From positions 62,001-126,000 of the forward strand of contig NZ_QKKX01000061.1 of assembly GCF_003434305.1 (NCBI RefSeq): DNA of 64,000 bases, in the 5' to 3' direction. Below, in pieces: positions 35,803 through 43,721 of the stretch (the first letter of the stretch is position 1; every line of letters begins with the position of its first letter). Under the pieces are notes generated by a model. That model had not been told where the DNA came from. It saw only the letters and a program-made list of their open reading frames with translations, and did not search any database. Made by a program: the position numbers and the translations under genes. Source of the stretch: Micromonospora sp. MW-13 (GTDB taxonomy: Bacteria; Actinomycetota; Actinomycetes; Mycobacteriales; Micromonosporaceae).

Positions 35803-38352
35803 ATGCGAGTTTCTGTCAGCTGGCTGCGGGAGTACGTCGACCTCCCGGCCGACCTGCCCGCCGATGACCTGGAGCAAGCGCTGGTCGACCTCGGCATCGA
35901 GGTCGAGTCGATCGTGGACCTGCGGGCCACGGTCACCGGCGCCCTGGTCGTCGGCGAGGTCCTGGAGATCGAGGAGCTCACCGGCTTCAAGAAGCCGATC
36001 CGGTTCTGCCGGGTCGACGTCGGCGCTGCCAACGGCACCGGCGAGCCGCAGGAGATCGTCTGCGGGGCTCGCAACTTCGCCCCCGGCGACCGGGTGGTGG
36101 TGATCCTCCCCGGCGGCGTGCTGCCCGGCGGCTTCGCCATCGGCGCGCGCAAGACGTACGGGCGTAACTCCCACGGCATGATCTGCTCCGCCAAGGAGCT
36201 GGGCCTGGGCGACGACCACTCGGGCATCATCGTGCTGCCCGAGGACGTCAAGGCCCTGCCCGGCGACGACGCCCGCCCGGTGGTCGGGCTCGACGACGTG
36301 GTCGTCGAGGTGGAGATCACTCCGGACCGGGGGTACGCCCTGAGCGTCCGCGGCATCGCCCGGGAGTTGGCGCACGCCCTCGGGGTGCCGTTCCGCGACC
36401 CGGGCCTGGCGCCCGCCCCGGCCGGGACGGCCGAGCCGGCGTACCCGGTCGAGGTGCGCGACACCGTCGGCTGCGACCGGTTCGTCGCCCGGATGGTGCG
36501 CGGGGTCGACCCGAAGGCGTCGACCCCGGGCTGGATGCGGCAGCGGCTCACCGTGGCCGGCGTCCGCAGCATCTCGCTGGCGGTCGACGTCACCAACTAC
36601 GTGATGCTCGAACTGGGCCAGCCGATGCACGCCTTCGACGCCGACCGGATCTCCGGGCCGCTGGTGGTGCGCCGGGCCGAGGCGGGGGAGAAGCTGACCA
36701 CCCTGGACGGGGTGGCCCGCACCCTGACCGCCGAGGACATGGTGATCTGCGACGACAGCGGGCCCATCTCGCTCGCCGCCGTGATGGGCGGCGAGACCAG
36801 CGAGGTCCTCGCCTCCACCACCGACGTGCTGTTCGAGGCCGCGCACTGGGACCCGGTGATGGTCGGGCGCACCGCCCGCCGGCACAAGCTGTTCAGCGAG
36901 GCGGCGAAGCGCTGGGAGCGGGGCGTCGACCCGGCCCTGGCGCTGGTCGCCGTCGAGCGGGCGGTCCGGCTGCTCACCGAGCACGCCGGCGGCATCGCCG
37001 GGGCGGAGATCCTCGACCTGGACCACGTCCGGCCGCGTACCCCGGTCGTCCTGCCGGCGGACCTGCCGAGCCGGCGGGTCGGGGTCACCTACTCCCCGGA
37101 GCGGGTGGTGTCCCTGCTGGAGCAGGTCGGTTGCCACGTCACCCGGGGCACCGACCGGCTGGGCGAGGACCCGGGCGCCGCCGGGACCCCGGCGGCCGGC
37201 GGCGCGGACGTGCTCACCGTCGTCCCGCCGACCTGGCGTCCGGACCTCACCGACCCGGCCGACCTGGTCGAGGAGGTGGTCCGCCTCGACGGGTACGACC
37301 GGGTCCCGTCGGTGCTGCCCACCGCGCCGCCCGGCCGGGGGCTGACCTGGCAGCAGCGCCGCCGCCGGGCCGTGGCCCGCTCGCTCGCCGAGCGCGGGTA
37401 CGTCGAGGTGCTCGCCCACCCGTTCGTCGCCGGTGAGCTGGCCGACCTGCTCGGCCTGCCGGCCGACGACCCGCGTCGGCCGGCGGTGCGGGTGGCCAAC
37501 CCGCTGTCGGAGGAGGAGCCGCTGCTGCGCACCACGCTGCTCGGCCCGCTGCTCGGCATCCTCAAGCGCAACCTCGGCCGGGGCCACCGCGACGTCGCCC
37601 TCTACGAGATCGGCACGGTCTTCCACCCACGCCCCGGCGTCGGCGCCCCGCCCGCGATGGGCGTGGACCGGCGGCCCACCGACGCCGAGTTCGCCGCCGC
37701 CGACGCGGTCGTGCCCGACCAGCCCCGGCACGTCGCCGCGGTGCTGACCGGGGACGTCGAGCCGGCCGGCTGGTGGGGCGCCGGCCGGCCGGCCGGCTGG
37801 GCGGACGCGGTCGAGGCCGGCCGGGTTGTGCTCGCCGCCGCCGACGTCCCCGCCGACCGGGTCGAGGTGCGGGCCGCCGAGTACGCACCCTGGCACCCCG
37901 GCCGCTGCGCCGAGCTGCTGGTCGACGGGACCGTCGTCGGGCACGCCGGTGAGCTGCACCCGGCCGTGGTGGCCGCGCTGGAACTGCCCCGGCGCACCAG
38001 CGCCATGGAGCTGGACCTGGACGCGCTGCCGCCCGCCCCGGTTGCCCCGGCCCCGACGGTCTCCGGCTTCCCGCCGGCACTGATCGACGTGGCCCTCGTC
38101 GTGGACGAGCGGGTGCCCGCCGCCGAGGTGCAGCGGGCCCTCGTCGAGGGGGCCGGCGAGCTGCTGGAGGGCGTCCGGCTGTTCGACGTCTACGCCTCCG
38201 AGCAGCTCGGCGCGGGACGCCGGTCGCTGGCGTACAAGCTGACCTTCCGCGCCCCCGACCGGACGCTGACGGTCGAGGAGGCGGTGGCGGCCCGCGACGC
38301 GGCGGTGGCCCGGGCGGCGGAGCGCTTCGGCGCCACCCTGCGCGGCGCCTGA
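35803..38352 (+). CDS. pheT: Phenylalanine-tRNA ligase beta subunit
   Basis: An 849-residue subunit with an N-terminal EMAP-type tRNA-binding domain (residues 40-160, VCGARNFAPGD), the B3/B4 editing region, the B5 DNA-binding-like domain, an inactive catalytic-like core (about 500-720) and the C-terminal FDX-ACB anticodon-binding domain from about 755 (FPPALIDVALVVDERVPAAE). ATG 35803 opens the normal MRVSVSWLREYVDLP. The length is slightly above average. It ends at a strong terminator. Confidence 0.95.
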   Translation: MRVSVSWLREYVDLPADLPADDLEQALVDLGIEVESIVDLRATVTGALVVGEVLEIEELTGFKKPIRFCRVDVGAANGTGEPQEIVCGARNFAPGDRVVVILPGGVLPGGFAIGARKTYGRNSHGMICSAKELGLGDDHSGIIVLPEDVKALPGDDARPVVGLDDVVVEVEITPDRGYALSVRGIARELAHALGVPFRDPGLAPAPAGTAEPAYPVEVRDTVGCDRFVARMVRGVDPKASTPGWMRQRLTVAGVRSISLAVDVTNYVMLELGQPMHAFDADRISGPLVVRRAEAGEKLTTLDGVARTLTAEDMVICDDSGPISLAAVMGGETSEVLASTTDVLFEAAHWDPVMVGRTARRHKLFSEAAKRWERGVDPALALVAVERAVRLLTEHAGGIAGAEILDLDHVRPRTPVVLPADLPSRRVGVTYSPERVVSLLEQVGCHVTRGTDRLGEDPGAAGTPAAGGADVLTVVPPTWRPDLTDPADLVEEVVRLDGYDRVPSVLPTAPPGRGLTWQQRRRRAVARSLAERGYVEVLAHPFVAGELADLLGLPADDPRRPAVRVANPLSEEEPLLRTTLLGPLLGILKRNLGRGHRDVALYEIGTVFHPRPGVGAPPAMGVDRRPTDAEFAAADAVVPDQPRHVAAVLTGDVEPAGWWGAGRPAGWADAVEAGRVVLAAADVPADRVEVRAAEYAPWHPGRCAELLVDGTVVGHAGELHPAVVAALELPRRTSAMELDLDALPPAPVAPAPTVSGFPPALIDVALVVDERVPAAEVQRALVEGAGELLEGVRLFDVYASEQLGAGRRSLAYKLTFRAPDRTLTVEEAVAARDAAVARAAERFGATLRGA

Positions 38353-38361
38353 GGTGCGACC

Positions 38362-38392
38362 AGGGGTCCCGTCCCACCGGGACGGGGCCCCT
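38362..38392. terminator. Bidirectional terminator between pheT and the Crp-like gene
   Basis: AGGGGTCCCGTCCC and GGGACGGGGCCCCT pair over 14 bp (one GU) with an ACC loop. It lies between convergent genes, 9 bp after pheT and 1 bp before the stop of the minus-strand regulator. Confidence 0.8.
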
Positions 38393-38393
38393 G

Positions 38394-39281
38394 TCAGCCT
38401 TCCTCCGGCTCTAGCTCACCGAGAGCGCGCAGCCCGGGCAGGTCGCGGACGGTGATCCGCCGGTAGTCGGTGTCCAGCAGGCCGTCAGCCCGCAGCTCGC
38501 GCAGCGTCTTCTGGACCGACGTCTCCGCCGCCCCGCAGATGGTGGCCAGCTCCGGCTGGGTGAGCCGCACGTCGATGACCACCCCGTCCCAGCTGCGCCG
38601 GCCGTGGGTGCGGCACAGCTCAGCGAGCACCCGGGCCACCCTGACCTTCACCGCGTACGAGGTGAAGTCGATCCGGCGCCGGTTCGACCAGCGCAGCCGG
38701 TCGGACACCATCGCCGCAAGCTCGACCGCCGCCTGCGGGTGCTCCCGCAGGAACCGGCTGAACCGCTCCCGCGGGATGACGCTGTAGCGGGTGGGTCCGC
38801 AGGTGGTCACCGTCGCCGACCGGGGCTTGTCGTTGAGGGCAGACATCTCGCCCATCAGGTCGCCGCTCACCCGCAGCGACAGCAGCGCGGAGCGCCCGTC
38901 GGGCAGGCTCGCCGTCACCTTGGTCAACCCGTCCTCTAGCAGCACCAGGTGCGACTCTTGGACGCCCTCGTGAATCAGGATCTGCCCGGTCGGGACCTGG
39001 CGCCGTACGCCCAGGTCGAGCAGGAGCGAGCGGACCGGCGGGTCCAGCCGCCAGAGGAAGGTCCCGTACGGCCACTCGACTCCGGACAGATCACGGCGCC
39101 GCATCGACAACCTCACCCTCCCCTTGCCACTGAAACCGTCGAAGCGTAGCCGGTCATGCGCGTAGCGCGATGCCCCTGCCCGGAGCAGGGCGGCCGCCAC
39201 CGCCTGGAGGGCCAACGCCGCCAGCACCTCGACGGGCGACCAGCCGGCGGCCAGCAGCAGCCCGGTCACGTCGTTCGTCAT
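38394..39281 (-). CDS. Crp/Fnr-family transcription regulator
   Basis: A 295-residue regulator. Residues 1-35 are hydrophobic (GLLLAAGWSPVEVLAALALQ), unusual for Crp and perhaps a membrane anchor. A cyclic-nucleotide-binding domain follows, with GEMSALNDKPRSATV resembling the phosphate-binding cassette that contacts cAMP or cGMP. The C-terminal winged helix is LTQPELATICGAAETSVQKTLRELRADG. The start ATG 39281 follows GGGGAC; an internal start at MRRRDLSGVEW would remove the hydrophobic part. It is divergent from a cyclase-like gene, so it may respond to that protein's product. Confidence 0.8.
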   Translation of the reverse strand: MTNDVTGLLLAAGWSPVEVLAALALQAVAAALLRAGASRYAHDRLRFDGFSGKGRVRLSMRRRDLSGVEWPYGTFLWRLDPPVRSLLLDLGVRRQVPTGQILIHEGVQESHLVLLEDGLTKVTASLPDGRSALLSLRVSGDLMGEMSALNDKPRSATVTTCGPTRYSVIPRERFSRFLREHPQAAVELAAMVSDRLRWSNRRRIDFTSYAVKVRVARVLAELCRTHGRRSWDGVVIDVRLTQPELATICGAAETSVQKTLRELRADGLLDTDYRRITVRDLPGLRALGELEPEEG

Positions 39282-39458
39282 GTCCCCAGGACACCCCGCC
39301 CCGCTCCCGTGGATACCGCCTCTTGAGGGGATGACCGGTGACCGACAGGATCGGCGGAATGCCGTACTTCTACGGGGTCCCGGCCGGCCAGCGCCGGTTC
39401 GATGTCCCCTGCGGCCCGCCGGACGGAGGCGGGCCCGGTGACGGAAGGGCGGCACCCC

Positions 39459-40301
39459 ATGCACCATCCCGAGCGGCGACTGTTGATCTCCGTGGACATG
39501 GAGCGGTACAGCCGACGCAGCAACCTTCAGCAGTTCGATGCCCAGCAGGACTTCCGGCGGCTGCTACATGAGGCCGCCCGCGACGTCGGACTGGACCGGG
39601 TGGCCTGGAGCACGCAGCAGGCCGGCGACGGGGAACTGGCAATCCTGCCCCGGGACGCTCCCGAGGCGCGTGTGATCGGTCGGTTTGTGCCGGAGCTGAA
39701 CCGGCGGCTGCGGGCGTACAACGCCAGCAGGGTGCCCGCGGCGCGGATCCGGCTGCGGATCGCCGTCCACCAGGGATTGGTGCACCTCGACGGCGCGAAC
39801 GGCTTTCCCGGCAACGCCGTCGTGTTCGTCTGCCGGCTCTGCGACGCCGCCCCGGTCAAGCGGGCGCTGGCCGCCTTCCCCGACGCGGGCGTCGCACTGG
39901 TCGTCTCGGCCGAGATCTTCCGGGACGTGGTGACCGAGTACCCGGAGGAGATGCGCCCGGAGCGGTTCCGCCGGGTGCGAGTCAGCCACCCCGACAAGGG
40001 CTTCGAGGAGCATGCCTGGTGCTGCGTGGTCGACGAGGACCTGTCGTCCGCGCCACCGCTGGCCGGGGAAGGACCGGCGGGGCTGCGACCGCCGGGGGAC
40101 CCGGACGACGGGCCGGCCCCGACTCCGGCGCCGCCCGGAGCGGACCGCCCCGGTGCCGGTCACCCCGCGGGGCCGGGGAACGGTGGCATCCAGACCGGCG
40201 ATGTCCGGGTGCGCGGTCAGAACGCGATCGGTCCGAACGCGACGGCGATCGGCTCGGTCGGTCGGGACGCGATCGTCGGCCGCGACGGGGGTGGGCGGTG
40301 A
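39459..40301 (+). CDS. Class III nucleotide cyclase-like protein with a C-terminal glycine-rich motif
   Basis: A 280-residue protein. Residues 5-190 resemble a class III cyclase: LLISVDMERYS carries the first metal aspartate, TQQAGDGELAIL the second, and RLRIAVHQGLVHLDG...FVCRLCDAA aligns with the core after them. The usual Asn of VNxAAR is not evident, so activity is uncertain. A proline-rich linker leads to IQTGDVRVRGQNAIGPNATAIG at about 244-265, shared with the next protein. ATG 39459 follows GGAAGGGCGGC. It overlaps the next gene by 4 bp. Confidence 0.65.
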   Translation: MHHPERRLLISVDMERYSRRSNLQQFDAQQDFRRLLHEAARDVGLDRVAWSTQQAGDGELAILPRDAPEARVIGRFVPELNRRLRAYNASRVPAARIRLRIAVHQGLVHLDGANGFPGNAVVFVCRLCDAAPVKRALAAFPDAGVALVVSAEIFRDVVTEYPEEMRPERFRRVRVSHPDKGFEEHAWCCVVDEDLSSAPPLAGEGPAGLRPPGDPDDGPAPTPAPPGADRPGAGHPAGPGNGGIQTGDVRVRGQNAIGPNATAIGSVGRDAIVGRDGGGR

Positions 40302-42580
40302 ACGGGGCGGGGCACCGGTCCGGCGACCCGGGGGACCGGTCCGATAACGCCCCGGCCGGGCCCGACAGCGGCCCTGACGACGTGCCGGCCCGTGTTGGCG
40401 AGGCGTGGCCGGGCGGCCCGGACGACGGGTGGTCGGGGTCCCCAGCGGAGGCGGGGAACTCCGACGACGAGGATCCGGCCGACGAGGCGGAGGAACCGGA
40501 GGATTCGCTGGATCCGGGGGACATCATCGCCAGGCTGGCGTCCCTGCTCGGTGCCCCGCCCGCGATCGGCGTCGGCGACGTGCGGGTACGCGGGCAGAAC
40601 GCCACCGGGCCCGGAGCGACCGCGATCGGCACGGTGCACATCACCACGGCGGCGGTGGCCGGTGGTAGCCGAACCTGGTCGGAGACGTTCACCGGAACCT
40701 GGGTCCGCCAGCTGGCCGATGGCTATGCCCCAGGGCCGAGCGACGAGCGGATCGACCGGCACCTCAAGCAGCGCCACCTGGTCTGCCTGTCCGGGCCGGC
40801 GGGTGCCGGCCGGCACACCGCGGCGTGCCTGGCCGCAGGCCGCCGGCACGGGTTCGACCGTGTCGGCGTGCTCGACGCGGAGCAGCTGAGCGACCTGCTG
40901 CGCCCCGACGCGCCGGTGCGGGAGGGCTTTGGCTACGTGCTGCAACTCTCCGATCCCGCCGTCCGGGAGCTGGACGGGATGACCCTGGTGGGCCTGGCCG
41001 CCCGCGCGGAGACGATCGGGATCACTCTGATCCTGGTCGGCGACTTCGGCCGCCGCGACCACGAGCTCGCGGGGCACCTGGTCGAGCACCGGCCGGCTGC
41101 GGCGGTGGACGTGTTTCGCGCGCAGTTGCGCCGCCAGTTGAGGGGCCGCTGCGTCGGTTGGTGCGCATCGTGTGCGGGAGACTGTGTCGACGCCTACGTC
41201 GAGGACGAGTGCGTCACGCATCCGCTGCTCTCGGCCCACTTGGCCGCCGAGCCCCGGCCGGGCGAGGTGGTTCGCCTGGTGGAGCTGATCGCGCAGGCCG
41301 CGCCGCGGGGTTCGGATCTCACCGAGCGGCTGGAGCGTTTGCTGCCCCGCCAGTTGCGGGAGCGGGCGGCGCGGATCCTCGCGGCCGACGATCTCGGCGG
41401 CGACGGGCCGGCCGGCTGGGGCGTCGGCCAGCGCCGGGCGTTCCGGCTGTCCTGCGCCGTGCTCGCCGGGCAGCCGGTGGCCGAGATCCGGGCCGCCGCC
41501 GGGCAGCTGGCCCTTCCTGGCTCGGCGGACGCCTTCGCGGACGCACCGTCCACCGGCGTCGCGGGTGGGGGACTCGACGTGATGCTCGGCCCGACGCTGC
41601 GGCAGGCGGTCCTGGTGGTTGACGACGACCGGCTGCCGGGCGGGCGGCGGATCGATTTCGCTGCGGGCAACGAGCAGTTGCGGGCCAGCCTTCTGGAGGT
41701 CGCCTGGTCGGACTGGTGGCTGCCAGAGCAGTTGCTCGGCTGGCTGGCCGACCTCGTACGGACCGGCGCGCCCGGTGTCCGCCAGTCCGCCGCAGGGGCG
41801 ATCGGGTGGTCCGCGGACCATGGGGTGCTCGCCGCGCTGCGCACGGTGGACCAGTTGGCCAGGGAGCGCCGCGCCGGGGTGCGGCAGTCCGCCGCCATCG
41901 CGCTGGTCGCCATGGCCATGCAGCCGCAGTTGCGGCAGCGGGTCCGGGCGGAGCTGGACCGCTGGGCGGCGGGCGGGGCCGCGCACCTGCAGGACACCGT
42001 CGCGCGGGCGTACGCGCTGGGCCTCGCCCGGCTCTGGCCGGACGCAGCGCTTGTGCAGCTGCGCCACGTCGCCGAGGCGCGGATGCAGCGGCGGCACAAC
42101 TCGGTGGTGCGCGGCCTGGTCGAGGTGTACGTCGCCGGACACGCGGCGAGCGTGCTGCCGGCCCTGGTCGAATGGACCGCGTCGACAGACCCCGAGGTGC
42201 GGCTGCATGCCGGACGCGCGCTGCGGGTGCTCGCCGACCGGTGGGCCCCGGCGCCCCGCGAGCACTGGCCCGAACTACTCCACCTGGTATGCGCCGGCAC
42301 GGTCCGGATGACTGACCTGGCCGCCTGCTGGGTTGCGGCGCTCAGTCTCCCGGCGACTGCGTACCGCTCGTGGCGGACGCTCGGCTTTTGGCTGAACCGG
42401 GCTTACGGCCAGCCCGAGGTGGCGGCCCACTGCCTGGAACTGCTCGGCCTGGTGGTGGCGGGCCGGGAGCCGTTGCGCCGCCGGTTGGACCACCAGCTCC
42501 GGCACGTCTGGGAACCCCTCATGCCCCACAACGCCTTGCTCGACGACGTACGCCGACTCACCGACGAGGATCACCGATGA
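40298..42580 (+). CDS. Shared-motif protein with a degenerate P-loop and HEAT-like repeats
   Basis: A 760-residue protein I do not recognise as a named family. Residues 1-75 are acidic and disordered. GVGDVRVRGQNATGPGATAIG (about 91-111) matches the tail of the preceding cyclase-like protein. A nucleotide-binding-like region follows with GPAGAGRHT (166-174), a Walker A form with Arg for Lys, and ITLILVGDF as a Walker-B-like strand. The C-terminal half has helical repeats such as GVRQSAAGAIGWSADHG, GVRQSAAIALVAMAM and DPEVRLHAGRALRVLAD. The plan resembles STAND-type sensor proteins of multicellular bacteria. GTG 40298 overlaps the upstream stop. Confidence 0.6.
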   Translation: MNGAGHRSGDPGDRSDNAPAGPDSGPDDVPARVGEAWPGGPDDGWSGSPAEAGNSDDEDPADEAEEPEDSLDPGDIIARLASLLGAPPAIGVGDVRVRGQNATGPGATAIGTVHITTAAVAGGSRTWSETFTGTWVRQLADGYAPGPSDERIDRHLKQRHLVCLSGPAGAGRHTAACLAAGRRHGFDRVGVLDAEQLSDLLRPDAPVREGFGYVLQLSDPAVRELDGMTLVGLAARAETIGITLILVGDFGRRDHELAGHLVEHRPAAAVDVFRAQLRRQLRGRCVGWCASCAGDCVDAYVEDECVTHPLLSAHLAAEPRPGEVVRLVELIAQAAPRGSDLTERLERLLPRQLRERAARILAADDLGGDGPAGWGVGQRRAFRLSCAVLAGQPVAEIRAAAGQLALPGSADAFADAPSTGVAGGGLDVMLGPTLRQAVLVVDDDRLPGGRRIDFAAGNEQLRASLLEVAWSDWWLPEQLLGWLADLVRTGAPGVRQSAAGAIGWSADHGVLAALRTVDQLARERRAGVRQSAAIALVAMAMQPQLRQRVRAELDRWAAGGAAHLQDTVARAYALGLARLWPDAALVQLRHVAEARMQRRHNSVVRGLVEVYVAGHAASVLPALVEWTASTDPEVRLHAGRALRVLADRWAPAPREHWPELLHLVCAGTVRMTDLAACWVAALSLPATAYRSWRTLGFWLNRAYGQPEVAAHCLELLGLVVAGREPLRRRLDHQLRHVWEPLMPHNALLDDVRRLTDEDHR

Positions 42581-43404
42581 GCACTCACCCCGATGCGAAC
42601 CGTGGCACCCGACTGTCCGCGCCGAGCCAGCTAGAGCACCGCCGCTGGTGGCACACCCTCTTCCCGCCCGTAGAACCGGCCCTCGTGGCCTCCCCGCCAC
42701 CGCTGACGCCGCCGACCGTGTCGTTCCGCCAGGACGTGCCGCAGCCGATCCTGGTGCCAGCGAAGGGGGACGCCTTCGACTTCCGCCTGCACGTCGTCTA
42801 CCTGTGGAGAGCGCAGCACATGACCTTCGAGGAGCTGCGCTTCCGTGCCGAACGCTATCTGGGCTGGGCTGGCGGGATCGTTCGGGAGCGGGCCGTCGAC
42901 CTGGCGCGTGAGCATGAGCCGCACCGCTCGCACGAACTGGAGCGGGCGCTGAACAACCGGCTGGTGGGCCAGCGCTGGCCCCGCGACGAGAGCCTGCCCC
43001 ACTTTGGCGTGCAGGTGCGGGTCAGCCCCGACGAGCGGGTCCGGGAACGGCTTCGGCCGTACTGGGAGGAGCGGATCAAGCTGGAGTGCGACCACGAACT
43101 GCAGAAGATCCGGGCCCGCCAGGCCGACGACCTGACCCGCCGGTGGTGCGCGGTGTTGCAGGCCCTGGAGGACGACCCGGTCACCGCGCACGCGGCGCGG
43201 CTGACGGGAGAGCAGTTCGCCGAGGTCTTCCGCCGCTACGTCGAGGAGCGCCGGGGGACGGTGCCGGAGTTGGTGACGTTGTTGCGGGAGGCGGTACGGG
43301 GGCACAACGACCTCGGCTTGGGCCCGTCGGAGTACACCCAGGCGTGGGACGCGGCGCTGCGCTCGTACGAACGGCAGCACGGGTTTGTTGAGCGGGTCAG
43401 CTGA
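42577..43404 (+). CDS. Possible SPFH/band-7-like protein
   Basis: A 275-residue soluble protein, last of the three-gene cassette, with ATG overlapping the previous stop. Residues 60-80 (VPAKGDAFDFRLHVVYLWR) and 140-200 (HFGVQVRVSPDERVRERLRPYWEERIK) fit the beta-rich then helical layout of SPFH/band-7 domains, followed by a charged helix (ELQKIRARQADDLTRRW). There is no transmembrane segment. The assignment is tentative; the alternative is an uncharacterised actinomycete-specific family. Its fixed position suggests it works with the two upstream proteins. Confidence 0.5.
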   Translation: MSTHPDANRGTRLSAPSQLEHRRWWHTLFPPVEPALVASPPPLTPPTVSFRQDVPQPILVPAKGDAFDFRLHVVYLWRAQHMTFEELRFRAERYLGWAGGIVRERAVDLAREHEPHRSHELERALNNRLVGQRWPRDESLPHFGVQVRVSPDERVRERLRPYWEERIKLECDHELQKIRARQADDLTRRWCAVLQALEDDPVTAHAARLTGEQFAEVFRRYVEERRGTVPELVTLLREAVRGHNDLGLGPSEYTQAWDAALRSYERQHGFVERVS

Positions 43405-43405
43405 T

Positions 43406-43448
43406 CCAGGGCCCCTTCCTGCGGATCCGCTCCGGGAGGGACCCCTGG
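43406..43448 (+). terminator. Hairpin after the three-gene cassette
   Basis: CCAGGGCCCCTTCC and GGGAGGGACCCCTGG pair with small bulges around GCGGATCCGC, directly after the stop codon at 43404. No U-tract. Confidence 0.45.
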
Positions 43449-43497
43449 GTGTGCCTGCAGTGCTCCCAGCGGGCGACCGGGTTGTAACGAAGCCGGC

Positions 43498-43632
43498 CTA
43501 CGTGTCTACCTGGTCGACGATGCCCTCGCCGGCCAGGTAGTGCGACATCCTGGCGTGGGCGCCGTGACGCGCCGCCGTGCCGGCGTCGCTCGCCCGAATC
43601 GTGACTGTAGCGGTCGGGGTGGCGATCGTCAC
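43498..43632 (-). CDS. Small ORF of 44 codons in the argC upstream region
   Basis: The minus strand from GTG 43632 reads a 44-residue peptide containing VTIRASDAGTAARHGAHAR and ending MSHYLAGEGIVDQVDT. About nine of ten codons end in G or C, as in real genes here, and the C-terminal part has a plausible protein composition. There is no good ribosome site and I do not recognise it. It could be a small protein or the 3' remnant of a lost gene. It is divergent from argC; the rest of the 43405-43721 interval holds the terminator and the arg promoter. Confidence 0.4.
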   Translation of the reverse strand: MTIATPTATVTIRASDAGTAARHGAHARMSHYLAGEGIVDQVDT

Positions 43633-43664
43633 CCCGACATGCTCATGCGATGGAGCGTATGACC

Positions 43665-43694
43665 TTGCAGCGTGTCAGCCTGACCAGGTAGCCT
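43665..43694 (+). promoter_or_regulatory. Promoter of the arginine operon
   Basis: TTGCAG (43665-43670) and TAGCCT (43689-43694) are spaced by 18 bp, with the transcription start expected near 43701 and argC starting at 43722 after GGAGGTGGG. Confidence 0.6.
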
Positions 43695-43698
43695 TCTC

Positions 43699-43712
43699 TG
43701 CATAGTCATGCG
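43699..43712 (+). promoter_or_regulatory. ARG-box-like operator overlapping the argC transcription start
   Basis: TGCATAGTCATGCG is a near-perfect palindrome (TGCAT...ATGCg) of the form reported for ArgR sites in Streptomyces. It overlaps the predicted +1 of the arg promoter, a position suited to repression. The argR gene is inside the same operon, so autoregulation is expected. Confidence 0.55.
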
Positions 43713-43721
43713 GAGGTGGGA

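Noticed and set aside
34414..37959. Long minus-strand frame over pheS and pheT
   Set aside because: It is antisense to two clear synthetase genes with no recognisable motif.
39281..39458. Classical Crp site in the divergent gap before the cyclase-like gene
   Set aside because: No TGTGA-N6-TCACA-like palindrome could be found; autoregulation by the Crp-like protein remains only a hypothesis.
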